Of a stretch of DNA of 64,000 nt, positions 43,644 through 52,049 are shown piece by piece. Each line of letters opens with the position of its first letter. Position 1 is the stretch's first letter. The position numbers and the translations under genes are program-made. The notes below the pieces were generated by a model. It did no database searches. It was not told the DNA's origin and saw nothing but the letters and a program-made list of their open reading frames with translations. This stretch comes from G965197555 sp965197555 (GTDB lineage: Bacteria > Chloroflexota > Dehalococcoidia > Lucifugimonadales > UBA3495): assembly GCA_965197555.1 (NCBI GenBank), contig OZ240213.1:3224001-3288000 (forward strand), in the 5' to 3' direction.

Positions 43644-45110
43644 ATGCCATCAGACTACGTGCGGGCCTACCCGGTGTCCAGGGAGTGGCTCACCTTGCTC
43701 ATCCGTCGAATGGACGCGGTGGCCACGGTATACCGCCTGGCGGCGTCCCTGTCCACCGGGACCGACGGGCTGCGGACGCAGGTGGACTTTCACCGGCGGG
43801 GCCGGTTCGACGCCACCATCACCCGCCACGACGGGCGAAGCTTCGGCGTGGTGCGCCAGGGTCCGGCGCTAAGGCGCCGCTCCCTCTACGACCGGCTGCG
43901 GGCCATCGTGGAGTACGGCTACCGGCGCCGCCCGGGCACGGTCCTGGTACTGACCCCCAGCGTCTGGGAACAGGGACTGACGACCCGGTTCTGCGAGAAG
44001 TTGAACATCGACGACTGCTACGTCGCCGTGGAGTCCCGGGAGGCGCTGGAGGACCGCAGCAGCAACGTCTGGCGCTACACATCGTGGCTCTTCGGCAGCC
44101 TGCCCTACTCGCTGGAGTTCATCAGCACTCGCGGCAGCCCGAACCGGGGGCCTTTCACCGAGCCGCCGGAGCGCAAGCGGGCCTCGCTGCCTGACGCGGA
44201 GCACATGGTTTCGTCGGCGCCGGCCTTCGGCCTGACCCCGTCTGAAAAGCGGACGCTGGACCTGATCACCGACCACCCGATGATTCCAAGGGAGCACCTG
44301 GCCCGCTGGCTGGGCGTCTCCGAAGGGAGGGTCAGCCAGATGCTGCACAACCTGGTGAATGCCTGGGGCTTGGTGGAGCGCCGGGGCAAACGGGGAGACG
44401 TCCGCTACACCCTGTCGGAGGAGGACATCCGCTACGTTACCCACCGTGACCGGACGCAGCTACCGACCACGCGGGGCATCTGGAGTACGGAACTCACGAT
44501 GGACAAACAGGGGCGCAAACGGCACCTGGGCCACCGCATCGAGACCTGGGCGCGGCAGACCAGGCACGCCGACGGGGTGACCTGGTTCTTGTCGGAGCTG
44601 GCGGCGGAGGCCCGGGCTACAGTGGACTCCGAGCTAACGTGGTCCATCCCCACTGCCAAGACCGACCGGGCCTTTGACTGGGGCGAGTCGGCCATCGCAC
44701 CGGACGCCGTGGGGAAGCTGGTGGTCGACGGACTCCATATCCCCTTCTACCTGGAGCACGAGCTGCGCGCCCGACACCCCAGGGGAGTGTTGGCCCGGTT
44801 GGGGCCCTACACCCGCTACTACCACTCAAACGCTCCCGAGGCAGACATGGCCCCGTTCCCCATCACGCTGTTCGTGGTGGACAGCGAGGAGGTGGAGGAG
44901 ACCTACGCGAGGACGGCTTCTCAAATGAACCTGATGACGCTGCCCATCCTGGTGTCATCCGCAGACACCCTGACCCGGCGGGGACTGCTGGAGCGGTCCT
45001 GGCGTCCTCTGTGGGAATCGCGCTCCCCGAGGCTGGCGCTGTCGGGGCTGCGCGCTTACCAGTGGGACTCCCTGGGGCACCGGATGCGTCCAATAGAGGG
45101 GGCTACGTGA
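43644..45110 (+). CDS. replication-relaxation family protein
   Basis: 488 residues from ATG 43644; the open frame upstream overlaps the HEPN gene and is not protein-like. It has a helix-turn-helix at about residues 205-265 (HPMIPREHLARWLGVSEGRV, NLVNAWGLVERRGKRGDVRY) and the large C-terminal domain of the Replic_Relax family (ELTWSIPTAKTDRAFDWGES, VDGLHIPFYLEHELRARH). These proteins are typical of plasmids and integrative elements and are thought to act in DNA processing at replication or transfer origins. It ends TGATG, overlapping a small downstream frame. Confidence 0.75.
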   Translation: MPSDYVRAYPVSREWLTLLIRRMDAVATVYRLAASLSTGTDGLRTQVDFHRRGRFDATITRHDGRSFGVVRQGPALRRRSLYDRLRAIVEYGYRRRPGTVLVLTPSVWEQGLTTRFCEKLNIDDCYVAVESREALEDRSSNVWRYTSWLFGSLPYSLEFISTRGSPNRGPFTEPPERKRASLPDAEHMVSSAPAFGLTPSEKRTLDLITDHPMIPREHLARWLGVSEGRVSQMLHNLVNAWGLVERRGKRGDVRYTLSEEDIRYVTHRDRTQLPTTRGIWSTELTMDKQGRKRHLGHRIETWARQTRHADGVTWFLSELAAEARATVDSELTWSIPTAKTDRAFDWGESAIAPDAVGKLVVDGLHIPFYLEHELRARHPRGVLARLGPYTRYYHSNAPEADMAPFPITLFVVDSEEVEETYARTASQMNLMTLPILVSSADTLTRRGLLERSWRPLWESRSPRLALSGLRAYQWDSLGHRMRPIEGAT

Positions 45111-45280
45111 TGGGGCAACTGACGCGGCCCCATCTCCCCGCAACGCCCGCTGGGTGTCCAAAACTGACCCGGCAGGCCCCGATCCGGTGGTCCGGGAAGG
45201 CCGAAAAAGGCCCGAAAGCACCCGATTTCAGCTACGAAATGGGGTTGACGCATCGCCTGACCGGTCAGGGGGAAAACTGA
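45110..45280 (+). CDS. small protein coupled to the replication-relaxation gene (56 aa)
   Basis: ATG 45110 overlaps the TGA of the preceding gene (TGATG). The product is basic (MGQLTRPHLPATPAGCPKLT ... WSGKAEKGPKAP) without a known domain. Immediately after it, GGGACTAAAATACCGGGAGT and a second (A)GTAAAATGTACCGG make a short direct repeat that could be a binding site. Coding status is uncertain. Confidence 0.35.
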   Translation: MGQLTRPHLPATPAGCPKLTRQAPIRWSGKAEKGPKAPDFSYEMGLTHRLTGQGEN

Positions 45281-45371
45281 AAAGCGGGACTAAAATACCG
45301 GGAGTAAAATGTACCGGAATTGGACAACTTGCAGACCCCCGACGTGTCAGCCTTTAGCGAGGTGAAAAGCA

Positions 45372-45836
45372 ATGGAAGAGTCAATGCGCTGGGTGTCCAA
45401 GGCGGAGGCGGAGGAGGAACTGGAGGTCTCCCTGTCCACCCTGGACCGGATGATACGGAGAGGAGAGATCGAGGCCCGCCGGGAGGGGCGGCGGGTGTAC
45501 GTGCGGATGGAGGGGCCGGAGTACTTGAGCGACGAGGAACTGCTGCACCGGTCCCTCGCCAGGGAGGACGAACTCCGGCGGACCGTGCGGGAGTTGGAGC
45601 AGAGCCTATCCGAGTGGCAGATCAGAGCGTCCGAGTTGGAGCGGGAGCGGAACGAGGCCAGGGAGTCCGCCGCCACCGCCAACCGGCCTTACCACGAGCT
45701 TGAGAGGGAGTACCGGAAGGAGGTCGCCGCCCACAAGGAGACGAACGGCGTGCTCATCGTGACCCGTGTGATCATGTTGGTGCTGCTGGTGCTGCTGGTG
45801 GGCATCGTTCTCCTGTGGTGGTTCGTGCTGAGATAG
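45372..45836 (+). CDS. HTH (excisionase-like) protein with coiled coil and C-terminal membrane anchor
   Basis: 154 residues. An N-terminal MerR/excisionase-type HTH (VSKAEAEEELEVSLSTLDRM then RREGRRVYVRMEG) is followed by a long acidic/basic coiled coil (about residues 55-125) and one membrane segment at the very C-terminus (VIMLVLLVLLVGIVLLWWFV). ATG 45372 follows GAGGTG. A DNA-binding domain tied to the membrane through a coiled coil suggests tethering of the element's DNA or a membrane-sensing regulator. That is inference from architecture. Confidence 0.7.
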   Translation: MEESMRWVSKAEAEEELEVSLSTLDRMIRRGEIEARREGRRVYVRMEGPEYLSDEELLHRSLAREDELRRTVRELEQSLSEWQIRASELERERNEARESAATANRPYHELEREYRKEVAAHKETNGVLIVTRVIMLVLLVLLVGIVLLWWFVLR

Positions 45837-45893
45837 GGACCCAAGGGCCGGGTTGCGAAGAGAACTCCAGTACGACCGGAATGTCCGGCCACC

Positions 45894-45922
45894 TTGCGTA
45901 ATGGTATCCTGTAGCCTACAAT
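45894..45922 (+). promoter_or_regulatory. sigma70-type promoter for the toxin-antitoxin-recombinase operon
   Basis: TTGCGT, a 17-bp spacer and TACAAT end six bases before ATG 45929. The expected transcription start coincides with the first base of the start codon, so the toxin mRNA would be leaderless. Confidence 0.65.
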
Positions 45923-45928
45923 AGGGTG

Positions 45929-46219
45929 ATGGTCGAGATTCGCCAGACCGAAGTGTACGCCCGCTGGTTCAGGAGGCTCAGGGACCGGGAGGCCAGAGTT
46001 CGCATCGACAGCCGCATCCGGCGGCTCTCCCTGGGCAACCCTGGAGACGTGAGGCCGGTGGGGGAAGGAGTATCCGAAATCCGCATCGACTACGGGCCGG
46101 GCTACCGAGTGTACTTTGTGCAACGAGGGGAGTCCCTGGTCGTCCTCCTGGCCGGAGGCGACAAGGACAGCCAGGAGCGGGATATACCAAGGGCGCTGGA
46201 ACTGGCCCGGGGATTGTAG
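45929..46219 (+). CDS. RelE/ParE-family (Gp49-like) toxin
   Basis: 96 residues: VEIRQTEVYARWFRRLRDRE, IDSRIRRLSLGNPGDVRPVG, GVSEIRIDYGPGYRVYFVQR and VLLAGGDKDSQERDI form the complete fold of the addiction-module killer proteins. These toxins bind ribosomes or gyrase and are neutralised by the antitoxin encoded next. The stop is 11 bp before the antitoxin-fusion gene. Start ATG 45929; GTG 45926 is also possible. It probably serves to keep the integrated element in the cell. Confidence 0.88.
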   Translation: MVEIRQTEVYARWFRRLRDREARVRIDSRIRRLSLGNPGDVRPVGEGVSEIRIDYGPGYRVYFVQRGESLVVLLAGGDKDSQERDIPRALELARGL

Positions 46220-46230
46220 GAGGGGTAAAC

Positions 46231-46968
46231 ATGGAAAAGACGCCGACGAAACCGTGGGACCCGGCGGAGCATTTGGAAACCGAGGAGGACATGGCCGCCT
46301 ACCTCAGCGCCGCGCTGGAGGATGGCGACCTGAGCCTGATCATGGCGACGCTGGGGGACATTGCCCGCGCCCAGAGAATGGCGGTGGTGGCCCAAGAGAC
46401 CGGGCTGGGGAGGGAGAGCCTCTACAAGTCGCTCTCGGCCAACGGCAACCCGGAGTTCGCCACCGTGCTGAAGGTGGTGAGCGCCCTGGGGCTGCGGCTT
46501 CAGGCCACCGCCACGCCGGGGGAGACAAACGACTTCTGGACGGCTATCCAAAGGATGACGCCGCTAATGGACGATCTCAAGGGGAGCAAGGAACGCAACT
46601 GGGAGGATTACAGTCTTGCCCCTCAAAATGGAGTGTACGTCTTTTACGAGAACAGCGACCCAATCTATGTAGGACGATCTAACAACATACGGAACCGCAT
46701 TCGGGACCACGGCGCCGACAGCTCAGACCGAAACTCGGCAACGTTTGCCTTCAAGTTGCTGCGACAGGCGCTGAACGAACCGAAAGGTAAGGCGGAGGAT
46801 ATTGAGACCGCTCATAGAGAGGAGTACCGCCAGCAGCGGGAGCGAATACGAGCCATGACATTCCGAGCGGTGTCAATAACTGACCAACTGGAACAGACTC
46901 TTTTTGAGATATACGCCATCATTGAGATGGGCACTGCTCCCAAATCCAACGACTTCCAGACCCACTAG
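46231..46968 (+). CDS. antitoxin (addiction-module antidote) fused to a GIY-YIG domain
   Basis: 245 residues from ATG 46231 after AGGAGGGG. Residues 1-100 are a complete addiction-module antidote protein (MEKTPTKPWDPAEHLETEED, LGDIARAQRMAVVAQETGLG, FATVLKVVSALGLRLQA) with its HTH. From about 110 onward a GIY-YIG nuclease-like domain follows (NGVYVFYENSDPIYVGRSNN, IRDHGADSS, then QTLFEIYAIIEMGT and a terminal DFQTH). Antidotes of this family normally end near residue 100. No frameshift or stop separates the halves. It lies between its toxin and the recombinase with 11- and 12-bp gaps, so the three are one operon. Confidence 0.85.
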   Translation: MEKTPTKPWDPAEHLETEEDMAAYLSAALEDGDLSLIMATLGDIARAQRMAVVAQETGLGRESLYKSLSANGNPEFATVLKVVSALGLRLQATATPGETNDFWTAIQRMTPLMDDLKGSKERNWEDYSLAPQNGVYVFYENSDPIYVGRSNNIRNRIRDHGADSSDRNSATFAFKLLRQALNEPKGKAEDIETAHREEYRQQRERIRAMTFRAVSITDQLEQTLFEIYAIIEMGTAPKSNDFQTH

Positions 46969-46980
46969 GAGGAATAAGTT

Positions 46981-49356
46981 ATGAAGCAGAACCTACAACT
47001 CCTCACCCCGGCGGCCCTCTACGCCCGGGTCTCCAGCGACAGCCAGGACGTGGACCTTTCGGTCGCCGCCCAATTGCGGGCGCTCAGGGAATTCGCCAAG
47101 GCCAACGGCTACTCCGTGGCCCGCGAGTACGTGGACGAGGCCGAGAGCGGCCGCATTGCCGACCGGCCCCAGTTCCGCCAGATGATCGACGAGGGCGGCA
47201 AGGCCACGGCACCTTTCCAGGTGATTCTGGTCTGGAAATTTTCGAGATTCACCCGCAAGCGGGAGCACGCCGTCGCCTTCAAGTCCATGCTCCGGCGCAA
47301 GGGCATCCGCGTAGTGTCCATCACCGAGCACGCTGACGACTCCCCCACCGGCAAGCTGATGGAGGCCATCATCGAGTCCGTGGACGAATTTTACTCGGAA
47401 AATCTTGCCGAAGAGGTCAAGCGGGGAATGCGGGAGGCGGCGTCCCGGGGCTACTTCCTGGGTTCCAAGGCACCCTTCGGCTACAACCGCATCAAGGTCA
47501 GCGACGGGGTGAAGGATCGTCCCACCCTGGAGGTGAACCCGGTGGCCGCGCCCATCGTCAAAGAGATATTCGAGAGTTCCCGGCGAGGCAACGGGCTGAT
47601 GGAAATCTGCAAGGAGTTGAACGGGCGGGGCATCACCAACCGGGGACGGCGCTGGCAGAAGAACGTGCTCCACTACCTTTTGACCAACGAAGCCTATACG
47701 GGTACGGCCGTCTGGGGAGTCAAGAGCAAGGACGAGAAGGCGGGAGACCCGATGAGGGTGGAGAACGCCTGGCCCGCGCTGGTGTCCCGGGAGCTTTTTG
47801 ACGGGGTGCAACAGGGGTTGCACGAGCGGGCGCCCACGGTGCAGCGGCCCGCGCGGGTGGGCAGCCAGTACCTGTTGAGCGGTCTCTTGCGCTGCGGGGT
47901 GTGCGGCAAGCCCTACTCGGCTCAGGGAGCCAACAGCGGCCAGTTCGCCTACTACGTCTGCGCCAGCCTGTTCCGCGAAGGAGCAGGGGCCTGCACCGCC
48001 CGCTACCTGAACGCAACGAAAGTCGAGGACCTGGTAATCCAGAAGGTCAGGGAGCGGATTCTCACCGAGGAGACCATCACCGAGCTGGTGACTATGGTGG
48101 CCGAGGAGATCGACAACCTGGCCGGCGAGGTCAACGGACGGCTCACGGCCATCAACAGCGAGCTTTCCGACGTGGACGCTCGGTTGGAGAACCTCTACCA
48201 GGCCTTGGAGACCAAGCAGTTGCCCATCGAGGCGCTGTCGCCCCGCATCCTGTCCCTTAAGAGCCGCCAGGACCAGCTAACGGCGGCGCGGGAGGAGGCC
48301 GAGGCCCAGTTGGAGCAGCGGCGGGCGGAGTTGCCCACCAGCAAGGAGATCAAGGGATACGTGGCGGACTTCCGGGAGTTGTTCCAGGAAGGGACGTTCC
48401 CCGAGCGGAAGGCCCTCATCCGCAACTTCGTGCAGGGCATTGAGATCGTGGAGGACGAGGCGGTTCTGACGTATACTATCCCCATGCCCCAGGACGGGGT
48501 GACGTCGGAATTGGCCTCAGTTCTTGATTTCGTCCAGTCCGGCCCACCATCGTGCACGGTAGATAGAACGGCATCGGGAAGGGCCACCTTCTCGGTGGCC
48601 TTTCCCGGCGCCCTGCTATCGTCGGGCATGGGAACGGTGATGCCAATCAGGGCGCAACCGCACCAGCTCCCGGTAGAGGTCGATACAGATTCGACGGCTC
48701 ATGCAGACGATCATGGCCTTGCCGTCGAGAGATTCGAGGCGCTGCTCGAAGTGGGTCACGATGTCCTCGGCCACCTGTTTCAGCCTCTTTTCGGCGCCGA
48801 CGATCGCTTCAAGCTGTGCCCACTTGGTCTTGAGCTTCTCCCGGCGCTCGACTTCTTCGCCCTCGGTGGCCTCGTCGAACTCCGGGTCGATGGTCGGCTT
48901 CTCCCTCTCGTCCAAGGCCAGCTTGGCCAGGCGGCTTTCGTAGTAGATGGGCACGGTGGCACCATCCTCCACGGCGCGCTGGATGTCGTAGATGCTGATG
49001 TAGTCGCCGAAGACGGCGCGGGTATTAGCGTCCTGAAGCTCGATGGGTGTGCCGGTGAAGCCGACGAAGGAGGCGTGGGGCAGGGCGTCCCGCATGTGCC
49101 TGGCGAAGCCATCAACGAAATCGTACTGGCTTCGGTGGGCTTCATCGGCGATGACCACGATGTTGCGGCGCTGCGACAGGGCCGGGTGGGTGTCGCCCTT
49201 GTCCTCAGCGAAGAACTTCTGGATAGTGGTGAAGACCACGCCGCCAACCTGCACCGACAGCTTGCTTCGCAGGTCGGTCCGGCTCTCGGCCTGGGATGGC
49301 GGTTGTCGCAGCAGGTCCTGACAGCGGGAGAAGGTGCCGAAGAGTTGGTCGTCTAG
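46981..49356 (+). CDS. large serine recombinase (element integrase), C-terminus read into flanking DNA
   Basis: Start ATG 46981 after AGGAGGAATAA. Resolvase domain 10-150 has catalytic Ser in LYARVSSDSQD and FSRFTRKREHAVAFKSML. A recombinase domain (LGSKAPFGYN.., NEAYTGTAVWG), zinc ribbon (LLRCGVCGKPYSAQG ... CASLF) and coiled coil (VDARLENLYQALETKQLPIE) follow to about residue 520. The natural end of such proteins is near VLDFVQSG (48540). Here no stop follows and the frame continues 270 codons antisense to hsdR, adding nonsense sequence. This suggests that integration removed the native stop or that the stop is supplied by the target. It would catalyse integration and excision of this element. 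Confidence 0.88.
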   Translation: MKQNLQLLTPAALYARVSSDSQDVDLSVAAQLRALREFAKANGYSVAREYVDEAESGRIADRPQFRQMIDEGGKATAPFQVILVWKFSRFTRKREHAVAFKSMLRRKGIRVVSITEHADDSPTGKLMEAIIESVDEFYSENLAEEVKRGMREAASRGYFLGSKAPFGYNRIKVSDGVKDRPTLEVNPVAAPIVKEIFESSRRGNGLMEICKELNGRGITNRGRRWQKNVLHYLLTNEAYTGTAVWGVKSKDEKAGDPMRVENAWPALVSRELFDGVQQGLHERAPTVQRPARVGSQYLLSGLLRCGVCGKPYSAQGANSGQFAYYVCASLFREGAGACTARYLNATKVEDLVIQKVRERILTEETITELVTMVAEEIDNLAGEVNGRLTAINSELSDVDARLENLYQALETKQLPIEALSPRILSLKSRQDQLTAAREEAEAQLEQRRAELPTSKEIKGYVADFRELFQEGTFPERKALIRNFVQGIEIVEDEAVLTYTIPMPQDGVTSELASVLDFVQSGPPSCTVDRTASGRATFSVAFPGALLSSGMGTVMPIRAQPHQLPVEVDTDSTAHADDHGLAVERFEALLEVGHDVLGHLFQPLFGADDRFKLCPLGLELLPALDFFALGGLVELRVDGRLLPLVQGQLGQAAFVVDGHGGTILHGALDVVDADVVAEDGAGISVLKLDGCAGEADEGGVGQGVPHVPGEAINEIVLASVGFIGDDHDVAALRQGRVGVALVLSEELLDSGEDHAANLHRQLASQVGPALGLGWRLSQQVLTAGEGAEELVV
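48576..48606. terminator. 13-bp hairpin between the recombinase and hsdR ends
   Basis: GGGAAGGGCCACC / GGTGGCCTTTCCC with loop TTCTC gives a 13-bp stem with one wobble pair. It lies just beyond the recombinase core and just after the convergent hsdR stop. There is no T tract, so termination strength is uncertain. Confidence 0.55.
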
Positions 49357-50439
49357 GTCGTTCCGGTCCGTCAGCACGACGATGGTGGGGTTTTCCATGG
49401 CCGGCTCCCGGATTATGGCGCCGGCGTAGAAGGCCATGGTCAGGCTCTTGCCCGAGCCCTGGGTGTGCCAGACCACCCCGATGCGGCGGTCGCCCGGCGC
49501 TCCGCCAGGCCTGCGCCCCGATTCGTAGCGCCCGCGTTCCTCGGCGATTGCTGGTGCGGCCTGTTGGGCCTCCGTGGCGCGAACGGTCTCGGCCACCGCC
49601 ACTTGGACGGCGTGGTATTGGTGGTAACCCGACATCTTCTTGGCTATCGCGCCGCTGCCATCGTAGTCGAATACGATAAAGTCCCGCACCAGGGGCAGGA
49701 ACCGGTAGGGCGCGCAGACGCCCTCCAGCATCACCTGCAGCTCGGTCATGCGTGGGTCGGCCAGGGCCTCGCCGGAGATGGTGCGCCAAGGCTTGAACCA
49801 CTCCCGCCCAGCGGTGAGGGTACCGATGCGCGCCTGGGTCCCGTCGGAGACCATGAGCACTTCGTTCATGGAGAAGAGAGCGGGCAGCTCAGCCTTGTAG
49901 GTCTGGAGTTGCTGCCAAGCGGTCCAGATGGTGGCGTCCTCGTCGGCGGGGTTCTTGAGCTCGATGATGCCCAGGGGCAGGCCGTTGACGAAGAGTACGA
50001 TGTCGGGACGGCGGGTGTTCTTATCCTCCCTGACGGTGAACTGGTTGACGGCCAGCCAGTCGTTGTTGGCGGGATTGTCGAAGTCGATGACCCGCGCCTG
50101 CGCCCCGAGGATGGCGCCGTCAGCCGTGCGGTACTCCACCGTCACGCCGTCCACCAACATCCGGTGGGATGCGCGGTTGCGGGCTTCCAGGGTCGGCCCC
50201 TCCGGATGGGTAAGCTTGCGGAAGGCGTCGCCCAACGCTGCGACGGGCAGGTCTGGGTTCAACTCTGACAGGGCATCCCACAGCCGACGCTCCAGTAATA
50301 CTTCACCGTAGTCGGGGCGCTCTGCGTCGGGTGTGTCAGGGGCGATGTCCGGCCCGTGGGCCACCCGCCAGCCCAGGCCTTCTAGCCAGTCCATGGCGGC
50401 TTGTTCTACGTCGGCTTCGGTAATGGTGGTCACGGCCAT
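48616..50439 (-). pseudogene. hsdR: type I restriction enzyme HsdR, C-terminally truncated
   Basis: 607 residues against roughly 1,000 for the family. Present are the nuclease domain (DYGEVLLERRLWDAL, PDIVLFVNGLPLGIIELKNP with D...ExK) and the first motor domain with Walker A WHTQGSGKSL, VVLTDRNDLDDQLF, DEAHRSQYDF and GFTGTPIE. The second motor begins (KAMIVCMSRRICIDLYREL) and stops abruptly after RPDWHH; one base shift away DDSRAPGK reads on briefly. The gene ends where the serine-recombinase element begins, so the insertion probably cut it. Without the second RecA domain it cannot translocate DNA. Confidence 0.88.
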
Positions 50440-50849
50440 TCCCAGGGGTTGGTGACTTCAACGTCCATCGCTAGGTAATCGGTAACGTTGCGGGTTGCTA
50501 TGGTGAGCCCGTTGGCACGCGCTATTCCTGCGATTAGGGCATCGCCCACGTCCACGGCTCGACCTGACCGCCGGGCCTGAGCTCGCAGTTCGGCGGCCGA
50601 CTCGGCGGCTGGTCTATCCAAAGGGAGGACGTAGCTGTCGAAGGCCGAAACGATATTCAACTGCATCGTGCGTAACACGTCGCGGCGACGCCCGTGAGGC
50701 AGCAACTGCATTCCGTACTCGAGCTCGTGTAGCAGGACCGAGGATAGCCACAGGTCGTTATGCTCGTTGAGAAAGCCGACGACTCGTGGATGGGGAACGG
50801 CCCTGGTAAGCTCGGAGATCACATTCGTATCGAGGAGGTATCCGGTCAA
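50430..50849 (-). CDS. vapC: VapC/FitB-type PIN-domain toxin
   Basis: 139 residues with PIN acidic residues in YLLDTNVISELTR (Asp), ELEYGMQLL (Glu), VDVGDALIAGIA (Asp) and TRNVTDYL (Asp). PIN toxins are Mg-dependent RNases, usually against tRNA or rRNA. It overlaps the antitoxin stop by 4 bp (ATGA) upstream and the hsdR start by 10 bp downstream, so the pair is wedged seamlessly into the hsd operon. Confidence 0.92.
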   Translation of the reverse strand: MTGYLLDTNVISELTRAVPHPRVVGFLNEHNDLWLSSVLLHELEYGMQLLPHGRRRDVLRTMQLNIVSAFDSYVLPLDRPAAESAAELRAQARRSGRAVDVGDALIAGIARANGLTIATRNVTDYLAMDVEVTNPWEWP

Positions 50850-51148
50850 TCCGTGTCCTCATCGATGAATGGGATCTTCCTCTCGGACCTTCTGTCTCGG
50901 GGAATCTCCAGGTCCACACCACGTGGCACGTTCTCGACCAGCCACTGGCCCAGGGGTTTACGCTCCGGCGCCCGGGCCTGCCACAGCCTTTCGGGCACGA
51001 CGATGAAGGCCTTCCGCGTGCCGATGCGTTGCGGCCCCTCCTCTTCGGCGAGGCGCAGTATCTCCGACAGTCGGGCCTTAGCCTCGGCGACGGTCCATAC
51101 TCGACGGGATTTGGAGTTAAGCACGCTTGTACTCCTTTTGGTGTACAT
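50846..51148 (-). CDS. Phd/YefM-type antitoxin
   Basis: 100 residues with the Phd/YefM start RRVWTVAEAKARLSEILRLA and GTRKAFIVVPERLWQ, followed by a flexible C-terminus that would wrap the toxin (PRGVDLEIPRDRRSER). It pairs with the PIN toxin whose start codon overlaps its stop. It likely represses the operon by binding the palindrome directly upstream of its ATG. Confidence 0.9.
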   Translation of the reverse strand: MYTKRSTSVLNSKSRRVWTVAEAKARLSEILRLAEEEGPQRIGTRKAFIVVPERLWQARAPERKPLGQWLVENVPRGVDLEIPRDRRSERKIPFIDEDTD

Positions 51149-51152
51149 GAAC

Positions 51153-51188
51153 TAGTCTATTGTAGACTACGTTGGAGGTGAGGGACAA
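51153..51188 (-). promoter_or_regulatory. promoter with embedded operator of the Phd-VapC pair
   Basis: On the minus strand TTGTCC, 18 bp, TACAAT. The -10 box lies in the perfect palindrome TAGTCTA-CAA-TAGACTA (51153-51169), four to five bases before the antitoxin ATG. Binding of the antitoxin there would block transcription, and the mRNA would have almost no leader. Confidence 0.6.
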
Positions 51189-51221
51189 GGGCGGCTTGGT
51201 CAACCAAGGTACCCCGCGTCA

Positions 51222-52049
51222 TTAACGCTCGCCGGCGACACTTGCCAGGGCGGCCTTGAGCACTTGGAAACAGACCTTGGCTGTGTGTTCGTCAGGTTTA
51301 AAGCCGGATGCCATTTGTTGGTAAGGGTGAATATAGTTCCTGAAATCCCGCAACCCGTGACTGAACTTCTGCACATCCTGCTTTAACAACCCGATGTCAT
51401 GTCCCACATCGATGAACTCCGATAGAGACCATTCCTGGAAAGCCTTTACCTTGCCGTCTCCTTTTCTTGGACTAGACCGCGATCGGTTGAATTTTTCTGG
51501 CGCCTTCTGAGCCGCACCAAGAAGAACCGCCTCCAAGACACTCCCGCACTGAAAAATTACGGATAGATGTGCGCTCACAGACAGACACGACTGTGCCTCC
51601 CTCAAACGGTCTTGGATGATCTCGGACACAGCAAACTCCACTGGCAACCTCTGAATGTTCGGTATCTCAAACTCCTTTTTCAGAAACCCCTCGTCGGTTA
51701 TCAAGTTCTTCTCGAGGGATTCCCCGGAAAGCCTGGCAACAATCTCCCGACTTTTCACAAGCAAATCGGTTTCACGTTCGCGACCAGTAACGTCGCAGTT
51801 TGCTTCGTAGGTGTCCAGCATGGAGGACATTACGCGACCGACAAGCGCATCGGGCTCCAATTCCCAAAAGGCGCGCAATTTCCTCGCCTTGGACGTACCA
51901 GAGGATTGATAGCGCTTACTGTGAATGTCAATCTGATGAGGCTTGAAAAAATCAGCAAAAGTAGCGTCGGTGAAGTCCAAGACATAGCCGCTACCCATGT
52001 TGAGGATTTTCTCTAAATACCGCATGTCGGCGAACGGAAAGTTGCTCAT
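51222..52049 (-). CDS. HEPN-type (AbiJ-like) protein inside the hsd operon
   Basis: 275 residues. The N-terminal 75 (MRYLEKILNMGSGYVLDFTD, SSGTSKARKLRAFWELEPDA) resemble the N-terminal domain found in AbiJ-like abortive-infection proteins. The C-terminal half is helical, with HGLRDFRNYIHPYQQMASGF holding the R-N-x2-H/Rx4-6H element of HEPN RNases. Its ATG overlaps the hsdS stop (ATGA). Placement between hsdS and a toxin-antitoxin pair points to a second defence layer, possibly triggered when restriction fails. Family naming is from memory. Confidence 0.6.
   Translation of the reverse strand: MSNFPFADMRYLEKILNMGSGYVLDFTDATFADFFKPHQIDIHSKRYQSSGTSKARKLRAFWELEPDALVGRVMSSMLDTYEANCDVTGRERETDLLVKSREIVARLSGESLEKNLITDEGFLKKEFEIPNIQRLPVEFAVSEIIQDRLREAQSCLSVSAHLSVIFQCGSVLEAVLLGAAQKAPEKFNRSRSSPRKGDGKVKAFQEWSLSEFIDVGHDIGLLKQDVQKFSHGLRDFRNYIHPYQQMASGFKPDEHTAKVCFQVLKAALASVAGER

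Noticed and set aside
48545..49356. C-terminal 270 residues of the recombinase frame as a real domain
   Set aside because: This part is antisense to well-conserved hsdR sequence and has no family character; it is chance read-through.
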